From the NCBI RefSeq assembly GCF_014205255.1, contig NZ_JACHNE010000001.1, positions 2,108,001-2,172,000 of the forward strand: DNA of 64,000 nt, in the 5' to 3' direction. Position numbers and translations under genes: made by a program. The notes beneath the pieces are model-generated. The model saw nothing but the letters and a program-made list of their open reading frames with translations. It had not been told where the DNA came from and did not search any database. Origin of the DNA: Streptomyces caelestis. Lineage in GTDB: Bacteria > Actinomycetota > Actinomycetes > Streptomycetales > Streptomycetaceae. Of this stretch, positions 56,232 through 64,000 are shown one piece after another; the first letter of the stretch is position 1, and each line of letters opens with the position of its first letter.

Positions 56232-58376
56232 TCAGGCCAGGCCCGCCTCCTTCATCTGGCGCAGCTCCTTCTTCATCTCGGAGACCTCGTCGCGCAGCCG
56301 GGCCGCGATCTCGAACTGGAGGTCCGCGGCGGCGGCCCGCATGCGCGCGGTGAGCTCCTCGATCTGCGCGCTGAGTTCGGCCGCGGGGCGGTCGGTCGGC
56401 ACCGTCTCCTTGGCCTTGCCCCTGCCCCTGGCCGGCTTGGCGCCCTCGGCCGTCCTGCCCAGGGAGGGCACAGGCGCCTTGGTGCCTCCGCCGTCCTTCT
56501 TCGCCTTGCGGTAGCCCGAGCCGAGCAGCTGCTCGGTGTCGATGTCCTCGCGGGCGATCTGCGCGACGATGTCGTTGATCTTCTTGCGGAGCGGCTGGGG
56601 GTCGAGGCCCCGCTCCTTGTTGTACGCGACCTGCTTCTCCCGGCGCCGGTTGGTCTCGTCGATGGCCTTCGCCATCGCCGGGGTGATCTTGTCGGCGTAC
56701 ATGTGGACCTGGCCGGAGACGTTGCGCGCGGCACGGCCGATGGTCTGGATCAGGGAGGTGCCGGAGCGCAGGAAGCCTTCCTTGTCGGCGTCCAGGATCG
56801 CCACCAGGGACACCTCGGGCAGGTCGAGGCCCTCCCGCAGGAGGTTGATGCCGACCAGCACGTCGTACTCACCGGCGCGCAGCTCACGCAGGAGTTCGAC
56901 GCGGCGCAGGGTGTCGACGTCGCTGTGCAGGTAGCGCACCTGGATTCCCAGCTCCAGGAAGTAGTCCGTGAGGTCCTCGGCCATCTTCTTGGTGAGCGTG
57001 GTGACCAGGACGCGCTCGTCCTTCTCGGTGCGCTGCCGGATCTCGTGCACCAGGTCGTCGATCTGGCCCTCGGTGGGCTTGACGACGACTTCCGGGTCGA
57101 CGAGGCCGGTGGGGCGGATGATCTGCTCGACGACTCCGTCCGAGCGGGAGAGCTCGTAGGCGCCCGGGGTCGCCGACAGGTAGACCGTCTGGCCGATGCG
57201 CTGCTGGAACTCCTCCCACTTCAGCGGGCGGTTGTCCAGGGCGGAGGGCAGCCGGAAGCCGTGGTCGACGAGGGTGCGCTTGCGGGAGGCGTCGCCCTCG
57301 TACATGGCGCCGATCTGCGGGACCGTGACGTGCGACTCGTCGATGACGAGGAGGAAGTCGTCCGGGAAGTAGTCCAGCAGGGTGTTGGGCGGGGAGCCGG
57401 GCAGGCGGCCGTCGAAGTGCATCGAGTAGTTCTCCACTCCGGAGCAGGAGCCGATCTGGCGGAGCATCTCGATGTCGTACGTCGTGCGCATCCTGAGGCG
57501 CTGGGCTTCCAGGAGCTTGCCCTGCTTCTCCAGCTCGGCGAGGCGCTCGCCCAGCTCCTTCTCGATGTCGTTGACGGCCCGCTCCAGGCGCTCGGGCCCT
57601 GCGACGTAGTGGGAGGCGGGGAAGACGTACAGCTGCTGGTCGTCGCTGATGATCTCGCCGGTGACCGGGTGCAGCGTGGACAGCGCCTCGATCTCGTCGC
57701 CGAACATCTCGATGCGGACGGCCAGCTCCTCGTAGACCGGGAAGATCTCGATGGTGTCGCCGCGGACGCGGAAGGTGCCGCGGCTGAAGGCCATGTCGTT
57801 GCGCGTGTACTGGATGTCCACGAAGCGGCGCAGCAGCTCGTCGCGGTCGTGCTCCTCGCCGACGCGGAGGGGGACCATGCGGTCCACGTACTCCTGCGGC
57901 GTACCGAGGCCGTAGATGCAGGAGACCGAGGCGACCACGACGACGTCGCGGCGGGTGAGCAGCGAGTTGGTCGCGGAGTGGCGCAGGCGCTCGACCTCCT
58001 CGTTGATCGAGGAGTCCTTCTCGATGTAGGTGTCCGACTGCGGGACGTAGGCCTCGGGCTGGTAGTAGTCGTAGTACGAGACGAAGTACTCGACCGCGTT
58101 GTTCGGGAGCAGCTCTCGGAACTCGTTCGCCAGCTGGGCGGCCAGCGTCTTGTTCGGCGCCATCACGAGCGTGGGGCGCTGGAGCTTCTCGATCATCCAC
58201 GCGGTGGTGGCGGACTTGCCGGTGCCGGTGGCGCCCAGGAGGACGACGTCCTTCTCTCCTGCCTGGACGCGTCGGGCGAGCTCGGCGATGGCCGCCGGCT
58301 GGTCGCCGCTCGGCTGGTAGGGGCTGACGACCTCGAAGGGCGCCACCGTGCGTTCGATGTGGGAAACGGGCCGCAT
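56232..58376 (-). CDS. uvrB: Excinuclease ABC subunit B
   Basis: A 714-residue helicase-like damage verifier. It has Walker [16 protein letters not shown] near residue 46, the beta-hairpin with [12 protein letters not shown], helicase motifs DESHVTVPQ and TVYLSATPG, and IGRAARN. A basic linker (about 640-680) precedes the C-terminal UVR motif ([20 protein letters not shown]) that contacts UvrC. ATG 58376 gives the family start [23 protein letters not shown] (broken at residue 12). With uvrA and uvrC it completes the repair set in this window. No LexA-type box was seen. Confidence 0.97.
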   Translation of the reverse strand: MRPVSHIERTVAPFEVVSPYQPSGDQPAAIAELARRVQAGEKDVVLLGATGTGKSATTAWMIEKLQRPTLVMAPNKTLAAQLANEFRELLPNNAVEYFVSYYDYYQPEAYVPQSDTYIEKDSSINEEVERLRHSATNSLLTRRDVVVVASVSCIYGLGTPQEYVDRMVPLRVGEEHDRDELLRRFVDIQYTRNDMAFSRGTFRVRGDTIEIFPVYEELAVRIEMFGDEIEALSTLHPVTGEIISDDQQLYVFPASHYVAGPERLERAVNDIEKELGERLAELEKQGKLLEAQRLRMRTTYDIEMLRQIGSCSGVENYSMHFDGRLPGSPPNTLLDYFPDDFLLVIDESHVTVPQIGAMYEGDASRKRTLVDHGFRLPSALDNRPLKWEEFQQRIGQTVYLSATPGAYELSRSDGVVEQIIRPTGLVDPEVVVKPTEGQIDDLVHEIRQRTEKDERVLVTTLTKKMAEDLTDYFLELGIQVRYLHSDVDTLRRVELLRELRAGEYDVLVGINLLREGLDLPEVSLVAILDADKEGFLRSGTSLIQTIGRAARNVSGQVHMYADKITPAMAKAIDETNRRREKQVAYNKERGLDPQPLRKKINDIVAQIAREDIDTEQLLGSGYRKAKKDGGGTKAPVPSLGRTAEGAKPARGRGKAKETVPTDRPAAELSAQIEELTARMRAAAADLQFEIAARLRDEVSEMKKELRQMKEAGLA

Positions 58377-58416
58377 GGGATCCACCGTACGACCCCGCAC
58401 TGACAACCGGCTCCGA

Positions 58417-59277
58417 TCAGCGGTTCTGCGGGGTCCGGGAGCCGCGGTGCTCCACGGTGCGGCGGGGGCGGAACCGCAGGCGCTCCGGGTTGTGGGCGGT
58501 GTGGGCCGGGATGCCGGGCCTCTGCTCGACGGCGACGGCCGTGGGCTTCCCCATGACCATCAGCGGGTCGAACATCACTACGACACCCGCGAGGAGGAGG
58601 AAGGAGAGCGGGCCGATCAGCATGGGGGCGAGCAGGGCCGCGGGCGACTCTCCCGCGGTGGGTTCGGCCGTTCCGTGCAGGTGGACGCTGAGGGCGGCCA
58701 TGCCAGTGTAGTGCATGCCGCTGACGGCGAGTCCCATGACGAGGCTGGCGCCCACGCTCCACAGGAAGCCCCGGACCTGGCCGGCCGCCCACAGGGCGGC
58801 GGTGGCGGCGGCCATGGCGATCGCGACGGAGATGCCGACGGTGAGCGTGTTGTACTCCAGCTTCCCGTCCAGGCGCATGCTGGCCATGCCGAGGTAGTGC
58901 ATCGACGCGATGCCCAGGCCGGTGATGGTGCCGCCGGTGAACAGAGCCGTTCCGCGGGCTCCCTTGTAGCCGACGATGAAGATCCCGATGCCCACCATCA
59001 CGATCGCGACGGCCAGGCTCGCGAAGGTCATCGGCTTGTCGTAGTGGATCGGGGTCCCCCGGATCGTGAACCCCATCATCGCGATGAAGTGCATGGTCCA
59101 TATGCCGGAGCCGATGGCGGCCGAGCCGAGGGCGAGCCAGCCGGGGCGCCAGGACTGGGCGACGAGCATGGACCTGGTGGTGCAGCGCAGGCCCAGGGCG
59201 CCGCCGAGGCAGGCCATGAGGTAGGCCACCAGGGGTGTGACCAGGCCGTAGCTGAATCCGTCGACCGTGCCCTGCAT
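58417..59277 (-). CDS. MHYT-domain integral membrane protein
   Basis: A 286-residue membrane protein with seven helices. MHYT-type motifs recur: [24 protein letters not shown] and [12 protein letters not shown], the His and Met residues thought to bind copper or a gas. An acid-poor tail of about 40 residues is cytosolic and has no signalling domain, so it is a stand-alone MHYT protein. ATG 59277 follows GAAGGG; longer readings upstream are spurious. Role: sensing of O2, CO or NO is proposed for the family but unproven. It lies 40 bases from uvrB on the same strand. Confidence 0.9.
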   Translation of the reverse strand: MQGTVDGFSYGLVTPLVAYLMACLGGALGLRCTTRSMLVAQSWRPGWLALGSAAIGSGIWTMHFIAMMGFTIRGTPIHYDKPMTFASLAVAIVMVGIGIFIVGYKGARGTALFTGGTITGLGIASMHYLGMASMRLDGKLEYNTLTVGISVAIAMAAATAALWAAGQVRGFLWSVGASLVMGLAVSGMHYTGMAALSVHLHGTAEPTAGESPAALLAPMLIGPLSFLLLAGVVVMFDPLMVMGKPTAVAVEQRPGIPAHTAHNPERLRFRPRRTVEHRGSRTPQNR

Positions 59278-59465
59278 GCGCGGCTGCCCTTCCCGCCCTT
59301 TGCGTCCCGGAATTCCTGATGTGCGCCCCCTCCCAGGACCGCAGGAGCGGTCAGGGTCGACGCAGAGAGTATGACTCCCACCGGAATGGTCGAACGACTT
59401 TCCGGCAAAGAAACACGCCCTTGCCGCAGTTGTGCGGTACCAGTGAGCGGAGTTGGGTCCTCGCC

Positions 59466-59487
59466 ATTCACCCTGTGGCCATCCTGT
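59466..59487 (+). promoter_or_regulatory. Candidate PHO box pair upstream of glpQ2
   Basis: Two adjacent 11-base units, ATTCACCCTGT (59466-59476) and GGCCATCCTGT (59477-59487), resemble the direct repeats bound by PhoP in Streptomyces (core GTTCACC). Control of glpQ genes by PhoP is established in S. coelicolor. A TTGACA-like -35 box follows at about 59500. The match is partial and needs testing. Confidence 0.4.
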
Positions 59488-59564
59488 ACCCCTCTCGCGT
59501 TGACACTCTGCTGTCACAGTTGAGCTGTCTGTGACGCCGTGATCGCTCGACGCGAGGAGTTCGT

Positions 59565-60437
59565 ATGCACGCGCGCGCTGTTGCCGCCTCGACCACCGCG
59601 CTCCTGGGGACCGCCGCCCTCCTGTTCCCCGTCTCCCCGGCGCAGGCCGCCGCCGGCGACGGTCGGCCGCTGGTCATCGCGCACCGGGGGGCTTCCGCGT
59701 ACGCGCCCGAGAACACGCTGGCGGCCGTGGACAAGGCGGCCGAGCTGGGCATCCGCTGGGTGGAGAACGACGTGCAGCGGACCAGGGACGGTGAGCTCGT
59801 CGTCCTCCACGACGACAATCTGCGGCGCACCACCGACGTCGAGGAGGTCTTTCCCGACCGGGCTCCCTGGAAGGTGAGGGACTTCACCGCCGCGGAGATC
59901 TCCCGTCTCGACGCGGGCAGCTGGTTCGGCCCCGCGTACGCGGGCGCGCGCGTGCCGACGCTGGAACAGTTCGTGCACCGCGTCGAGCGTCATCACCAGA
60001 AGCTTCTCCTGGAGATCAAGAACCCGGAGCTGTATCCGGGCATCGAGCGGCAGACGCTCAAGGTCCTCGGCAACGAGGGCTGGCTGGACCGGTCGCATGT
60101 GAGAGGCCGGCTGATCGTGCAGAGCTTCAGCGCGGACAGCGTGCGGACGGTGCACGAGCTGAAGCCCGCCGTGAAGACCGGCCTGCTGGGCACGCCGCCC
60201 GTGTCCGGCCTGCCGGTCTACGCCGGCTTCGCCGACCAGATCAACCCGTCGTACGGCTCGCTCTCCACGGCGTACGTCGCCTCCGTCCAGGCGTTCACCG
60301 GGCCGCACGGCAGGCCGCTGGAGGTCTTCACCTGGACGGTCGACGACGCGGCGACGGCCCAGCGGGTCGCCGGGTACGGGGTCGACGGGATCATCACGAA
60401 CAAGCCGGATGTGGTCCGGGAGGCCGTGGACGGGTGA
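59565..60437 (+). CDS. glpQ2: Secreted glycerophosphodiester phosphodiesterase
   Basis: A 290-residue secreted GDPD. The signal peptide (MHARAVAASTTALLGTAALL...AQA) ends near residue 28. Then come the catalytic HRGASAYAPENTL and WVENDVQRTRDGELVVLHDD motifs, with paired His and metal-binding Glu/Asp. It hydrolyses glycerophosphodiesters outside the cell to glycerol 3-phosphate for phosphorus and carbon supply. ATG 59565 follows CGAGGAG. The symbol is by position and homology to S. coelicolor glpQ2. A candidate PHO box lies upstream. Confidence 0.92.
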   Translation: MHARAVAASTTALLGTAALLFPVSPAQAAAGDGRPLVIAHRGASAYAPENTLAAVDKAAELGIRWVENDVQRTRDGELVVLHDDNLRRTTDVEEVFPDRAPWKVRDFTAAEISRLDAGSWFGPAYAGARVPTLEQFVHRVERHHQKLLLEIKNPELYPGIERQTLKVLGNEGWLDRSHVRGRLIVQSFSADSVRTVHELKPAVKTGLLGTPPVSGLPVYAGFADQINPSYGSLSTAYVASVQAFTGPHGRPLEVFTWTVDDAATAQRVAGYGVDGIITNKPDVVREAVDG

Positions 60438-60557
60438 GGCCGGCCGGCGGGCCGGTGGGCGGGCCCTTCGGCTGGGGCGGCGTCAGGTCTGGGACAGCGT
60501 CTGTGGTGGGTCGTAGGCCGGGGCGGCGTTGTCAGTGGCGGGTCGTACGGTGGGCGC

Positions 60558-61112
60558 ATGGACAGCCATGGTGAGGTCGAGCAGCGGGTCGTGTGGGGCG
60601 TCGTCGGCAGCGGCATCGGCCCGCTGTTGCTGGCGGCGACCCGCGAGGGCCTGGTGAACGTCGTGTTCCATGCCACGGACGCGGTGCGGGACCGGGCGGT
60701 CGGGCGGCTGGCGTCACGGCTCGGCACCGAGCCCGTCGAGGCGCCCGGCTCCCCGCTGCTGGCCGAGGCGATACGTCAGGTCGAGGCGTACCTCGCGGGG
60801 GAGCGCCGCGACTTCGACCTGCCGCTCGACTGGTCGCTGATCTCCGGTTTCAACCGGGAGGTCCTGCGCGAGCTGGCATCCGGTGTGCCGTACGGCACGG
60901 TCGTCGGGTACGGCGATCTGGCCGGGCGGGTCGGCCAGCCGGGCGCCGCCCAGGCCGTGGGCATAGCGATGGGGGCCAACCCGCTGCCGGTGGTGGTGCC
61001 CTGTCACCGGGTCGTCGAGAGCGGCGGCGGAATCGGCGGCTTCGGGGGCGGGCTGGAGACCAAGCGGAAGCTTCTCGCCCTCGAAGGGGTACTGCCCGAG
61101 CCGCTGTTCTGA
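60558..61112 (+). CDS. ogt: Methylated-DNA-[protein]-cysteine S-methyltransferase
   Basis: A 184-residue DNA repair protein. The active-site segment VVVPCHRVVESGGG carries the acceptor Cys near residue 146, and the helix-turn-helix FNREVLRELASGVPYGTVVGYG precedes it. It takes alkyl groups from O6-alkylguanine and is used up. ATG 60558 gives the usual N-terminus. The gap before it (60438-60557) has no gene. It stands alone, next to a convergent VOC gene. Confidence 0.94.
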   Translation: MDSHGEVEQRVVWGVVGSGIGPLLLAATREGLVNVVFHATDAVRDRAVGRLASRLGTEPVEAPGSPLLAEAIRQVEAYLAGERRDFDLPLDWSLISGFNREVLRELASGVPYGTVVGYGDLAGRVGQPGAAQAVGIAMGANPLPVVVPCHRVVESGGGIGGFGGGLETKRKLLALEGVLPEPLF

Positions 61113-61123
61113 GGCCGGCCCGG

Positions 61124-61552
61124 TCAGTCGTAGTGCCGCGCCTCGAAGACGTTGCCGTCCGGGTCGCGGAAGTAGAAGCTGCGCGTGGCCTTGCCCCGGG
61201 CTCCGAAGGAGTCGTACGAAAGGTCCGACACCGGTACGGAGCATTCCTCCAGGCGGCTGAGAAGGGCGTCGAAGTCGCCCCGGGGCAGGGACAGGCAGAC
61301 GTGGTTGACGGGGTGCCCCGCGCTGTCGGCGGCGCCGGGCAGCATGGTCATGCGTTCCGCGAAGGTCAGCGGCATGAGGTCCAGGATGGTCCCGTCGTTG
61401 ACGCGTACGGAGGGGAACGGCACCTCACCGGCGGTGAACTCGGTGAGCCTGACCGTCTCCAGTCCTACGGCCTTCTCGTAGAAGTCGGCGGCGGCGACCG
61501 GGTCGCGCACCCAGAGGACGACGTGGTCGAGTCGTGGTGTGTTGTCCGTCAT
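61124..61552 (-). CDS. VOC family protein (glyoxalase/bleomycin-resistance fold)
   Basis: A 142-residue vicinal-oxygen-chelate protein with two beta-alpha-beta-beta-beta modules: HVVLWVRDPVAAADFYEKAVG at the start and RSFYFRDPDGNVFEARHYD at the end. His and Glu positions for metal binding are present. ATG 61552 gives the normal start. It is convergent with ogt, 11 bases apart. Possible roles are glyoxalase, dioxygenase or drug binding; the sequence does not decide. Confidence 0.85.
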   Translation of the reverse strand: MTDNTPRLDHVVLWVRDPVAAADFYEKAVGLETVRLTEFTAGEVPFPSVRVNDGTILDLMPLTFAERMTMLPGAADSAGHPVNHVCLSLPRGDFDALLSRLEECSVPVSDLSYDSFGARGKATRSFYFRDPDGNVFEARHYD

Positions 61553-61651
61553 GCATCCCAGGCTCGTGACCTCGCCGACAGCCCGCAAGGGTTTGGCCCG
61601 GCGCGCCGCTCGCCAGGGATGAGGGGAGACCGACCGACAGGAGGCAGGCGC

Positions 61652-62560
61652 GTGGTGCTGGTGGTGTCAGAAGAAGTGCGGGAGGCGATCGACGCGCGTC
61701 GGCCCGTGGTGGCCCTGGAGTCCACGATCATCGCCCACGGACTGCCGCGGCCGCGCAACCTCCAGGTGGCGCTGGAGCTGGAGACGGCCGTGCGGCAGGA
61801 GGGCGCGGTGCCCGCGACGATCGCCGTGCTGGACGGGCGGCCCCATGTCGGGCTGGACAAGGAGCAGCTGGAGCGCGTCGCGAACGAGGACGGCATCCGC
61901 AAGCTGGGCCACCGCGACCTGCCGCTCGCGACGGCCTCCGGCGCGAGCGGGGCGACGACGGTGTCGGCGACGGCGCTGCTGGCAGCGCTGGCGGGCGTGC
62001 GCGTGTTCGCGACGGGCGGGCTCGGCGGGGTGCACCGGCAGTGGACGGTGACGCAGGACGAGTCGGCCGACCTGGGGCTGCTGGCGCGGACGCGGATCAC
62101 CGTGGTGTGTGCCGGAGTGAAGTCGATCCTGGACGTGCCGGCGACCTTGCAGCGGCTGGAGACGCTGGGCGTCGCGGTGGCCGGTTACGGCACCGACCGG
62201 TTCCCCGGCTTCTATCTGTCCGACTCGGGGCATCCGGTGGACTGGACGCTGCGGACGCCGGAGCAGGTGGCGGGCGTCATGCGGGCCCAGGACGACCTCG
62301 CCGGGCCGGAGTCTGCGCTGATCGTCGCCAACCCCGTCCCCGAGGCGGAGCAGCTCGATCCGGAGCTGCACGCGCGGGTGCTCGCGGACGCGCTGCACGC
62401 GTGCGAGGAGGAGGGAATCACCGGCCAGGCGGTGACGCCGTTCCTGCTCGACTACCTCGTACGGCACACCGACGGCGCCTCCCTGACCGCCAACCTGGCG
62501 GCGGTCCGCGGCAACGTACGCCTGGCGGCGCGGATCGCGGCGGCCTGGGCACGGGGATGA
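61652..62560 (+). CDS. psuG: Pseudouridine-5'-phosphate glycosidase
   Basis: A 302-residue enzyme that cleaves the C-glycosidic bond of pseudouridine 5'-phosphate to uracil and ribose 5-phosphate. Conserved parts are ALESTIIAHGLPRPRN near residue 22, KLGHRDLP and GASGATTVSAT, and VFATGGLGGVHR, with Mn2+-binding acids and the catalytic Lys region. GTG 61652 follows ACAGGAGG with 7 bases. The stop overlaps the ATG of the PfkB-type kinase (ATGA at 62557-62560), a pair that is well known as psuG-psuK. Confidence 0.93.
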   Translation: MVLVVSEEVREAIDARRPVVALESTIIAHGLPRPRNLQVALELETAVRQEGAVPATIAVLDGRPHVGLDKEQLERVANEDGIRKLGHRDLPLATASGASGATTVSATALLAALAGVRVFATGGLGGVHRQWTVTQDESADLGLLARTRITVVCAGVKSILDVPATLQRLETLGVAVAGYGTDRFPGFYLSDSGHPVDWTLRTPEQVAGVMRAQDDLAGPESALIVANPVPEAEQLDPELHARVLADALHACEEEGITGQAVTPFLLDYLVRHTDGASLTANLAAVRGNVRLAARIAAAWARG

Positions 62561-63735
62561 CCGGGGCCGGGGCCGATCACGAACGGGGTCGCGGTCGCGG
62601 TGCGGTAGGCAGAGCCGACTCGGCGGGGAGCGGAGCCGCCATGGCAGGTGGCAGCGGGCTCGGCGGAGGGCAGGACGCACTCGGCGGAGAGTGCAACCGG
62701 CCCATCGAGGCGGTAGCGGGCTCGGCGGAGGGCAGGACCCGCTCAGCGGAGAGTGGAATCGGACCATCGGAGGTGCCGGTGGGCAAGGCGGAGAGTCGAA
62801 CCGCCCCATCGGAAGTCGCTGCGCGCTCCGCGGACGGCGGGGCGCTGCTGGTCGTCGGGGACGTCATCACGGACGTCGTCGCGCGGCACGAGGGGCCGCT
62901 CGCGGCCGGTACGGACACGGCGGCCTCGATCCGGACGGTGCCGGGCGGCGCGGGCGCCAACCTGGCGTGCTGGGCCGCACACGGGGGCGCGGCGGAGGTG
63001 CGGCTGCTCGGGCGCGTGGGGGCGGAGGCCGCTGCCTGGCACGAGCGCGAGCTGGTGGCCCACGGCGTGCGTCCGCGGCTCGTCGTCGACCCGCAGGCGC
63101 CGACCGGGACGGTGATCTGCCTGGTGGACGGAGGCGCTTCGGCGGAGCGGACGTTCCTCACCGACAGCGGCGCGTCGTTGCGGCTCGAACCCGCTGACTG
63201 GTCGGACGCTCTGCTCGACGGTGTGGCCCGGCTGCACCTGTCGGGCTACCTCCTGTTCTCCGAACCGAGTCGCGCCCTGGTGACGGTGGCTCTGAAAGCC
63301 GCACGCGCGCGTGGTGTGCCGGTGAGTCTGGATCCCGCGTCGTCCGGTTTCCTCGGGGAGCTGGGCGCCGGGCGTTTCCTCGCGCTCGTCGAGGGCGTGG
63401 ACGTGCTGCTGCCCAGCCGGGACGAGGCGTGTCTGCTGACGGGGCTGACCGACGCGGCCGAGGCGGCGGCCGAGCTGAGCCTGCGTGTTCCGCTGGTGGT
63501 GGCCAAGCAGGGGCACCAGGGGGCGCTCGTGGCCCGCTCGGGGAAGGTGTGCGCCCGCGTTCCCGCCGTACCGGCGACGCCACGGGACACCACGGGCGCC
63601 GGTGACGCCTTCACCGGCGCGTTCCTCGCCGCCCTGCTCGCGGGGGCCGGGCCGGAGGAGGCGGCGGCGGAGGGCTGCCGGGCGGGTGCGAGGGCGGTGG
63701 AACGGGTGGGCGGCAGGCCGCCCCTGCCCGGCTGA
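62557..63735 (+). CDS. psuK: PfkB-family kinase, probable pseudouridine kinase, with a repeat-derived N-terminal extension
   Basis: A 392-residue ribokinase-fold protein. The kinase domain begins near residue 95 (ALLVVGDVITDVVARHEG), with GGAGANLACWAAHGG and the catalytic DTTGAGDAFTGAF. The partner gene psuG implies it phosphorylates pseudouridine. The first 90 residues are low-complexity (Gly/Ala/Ser/Arg) and encoded by DNA repeats at about 62655-62830. They have no counterpart in usual PsuK proteins, so they are probably a DNA insertion into the frame. The ATG overlaps psuG, which supports the early start; a later in-frame start cannot be excluded. Confidence 0.85.
   Translation: MTGAGADHERGRGRGAVGRADSAGSGAAMAGGSGLGGGQDALGGECNRPIEAVAGSAEGRTRSAESGIGPSEVPVGKAESRTAPSEVAARSADGGALLVVGDVITDVVARHEGPLAAGTDTAASIRTVPGGAGANLACWAAHGGAAEVRLLGRVGAEAAAWHERELVAHGVRPRLVVDPQAPTGTVICLVDGGASAERTFLTDSGASLRLEPADWSDALLDGVARLHLSGYLLFSEPSRALVTVALKAARARGVPVSLDPASSGFLGELGAGRFLALVEGVDVLLPSRDEACLLTGLTDAAEAAAELSLRVPLVVAKQGHQGALVARSGKVCARVPAVPATPRDTTGAGDAFTGAFLAALLAGAGPEEAAAEGCRAGARAVERVGGRPPLPG
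62655..62830 (+). repeat. Tandem DNA repeat inside the psuK N-terminal coding region
   Basis: A unit beginning GCGGGCTCGGCGGAGGGCAG occurs at about 62655 and again at about 62717, followed by a shortened copy (GGCAAGGCGGAGAGTCGAAC) near 62781. The spacing is not a multiple of three, so successive copies are read in different frames (GLGGGQDALGGE, then GSAEGRTRSAES). Confidence 0.75.
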
Positions 63736-63760
63736 TGCCCGGCGACCGCACGCCCCCTGG

Positions 63761-64000
63761 CTAATGCTTGCGCCCCCACGCCGAGATCATCGGGGCCGTC
63801 GTCAGATCGAGGGCGCCGGACGTGACGTTCGCGAGATGCCGGTCGATGTCCTGGTCCGTGGCAAGGCCCGCGGTGACCAACTGGTCGCGGATCTGACGGA
63901 TCGTGACGGACTCCAGGGCGGCGCAAGCCGGCGAGGCGACGGGGAAGTAGGCGTCGGCGTGCACGCGGGTCAGGCCGGCCTCCCGCAGCAGACGCGGGAG
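63761..64000 (-). CDS. SAM-dependent methyltransferase, C-terminal part (5' end outside window)
   Basis: The minus-strand frame is open from the end of the window and reads LPRLLREAGLTRVHADAYFPVASPACAALESV... to PMISAWGRK at the stop (63761). This is the typical ending of class I methyltransferases of Streptomyces, including the closing PMISAWGRK strand. The catalytic glycine-rich motif lies beyond the window. It is convergent with psuK, 25 bases apart. Confidence 0.82.
   Translation of the reverse strand, partial: LPRLLREAGLTRVHADAYFPVASPACAALESVTIRQIRDQLVTAGLATDQDIDRHLANVTSGALDLTTAPMISAWGRKH

Noticed and set aside
55362..58403. A 1013-codon plus-strand frame opposite terD and uvrB
   Set aside because: Antisense shadow; the product is Leu/Val/Asp/Gly-rich without motifs.

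Overview
The window is core chromosome of a Streptomyces or very close relative. The evidence is very high GC, frequent GTG starts, many ATGA/GTGA start-stop overlaps, the developmental regulator WhiA and a Streptomyces-type gene order (zwf-opcA-pgl ... pgi ... rbpA-like-secG-tpiA-pgk-gap ... whiA-yvcK-rapZ-uvrC ... uvrA ... aroQ ... terC-terD-uvrB ... glpQ2). From memory this resembles the S. coelicolor SCO1937-SCO1968 neighbourhood. No phage, plasmid, IS, CRISPR, rRNA or tRNA gene was recognised.

Layout. 1-3085: oxidative pentose phosphate operon (zwf 3' part, opcA, pgl). 3224-9861 (minus): sugar import and use, with two permeases, a lipoprotein binding protein, a GH13 glucosidase and a second binding protein. 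9983-13723 (plus): PadR regulator with an ABC export pair. Related palindromes around the PadR promoter and in front of the glucosidase suggest the two blocks share a regulator. 13724-14113: tandem-repeat intergenic region. 14114-17104 (minus): pgi and an MFS gene joined in one uninterrupted frame. 17238-21287 (minus): RbpA-like protein, secG and the lower-glycolysis genes tpiA, pgk and gap. 21530-24484: large secreted M14 carboxypeptidase. 24636-29768: uvrC-rapZ-yvcK-whiA, every junction overlapping. 30022-35179: small regulators, a LacI/fructokinase pair with a 34-bp perfect palindrome, an XRE regulator and a YceI protein. 35249-38260: uvrA.

38484-39862 holds a mycothiol-dependent isomerase-like protein and an MBL-fold hydrolase. 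40422-44202 is an accessory-looking island (DHA2 MFS pump, thioredoxin-reductase-like flavoprotein, 68-residue membrane ORF, divergent TetR gene). It is followed by a broken copy of the MBL gene's 3' end. 44887-47404: polar amino acid ABC importer. Then aroQ, an S66 peptidase, an MHS transporter, a frameshifted CaCA antiporter, an ABM-like protein, terC with an upstream yybP-ykoY (Mn2+) riboswitch, a TerD-fusion protein, TerD, uvrB, an MHYT membrane protein, glpQ2, ogt, a VOC protein, psuG/psuK and the 3' end of a methyltransferase.

How the genes work together. The window gathers central carbon metabolism (G6PDH, PGL, PGI, TPI, PGK, GAPDH), the whole UvrABC excision repair set plus Ogt, the whiA operon linking envelope and carbon status to development, and a metal/stress group (TerC, TerD, CaCA). 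Most of it is ordinary chromosome. The items most worth a second look are the MFS-Pgi open frame, the shared PadR-type palindromes, the MBL-flanked island, the DNA repeat read in two frames inside psuK, and the compensating frameshifts in the antiporter.
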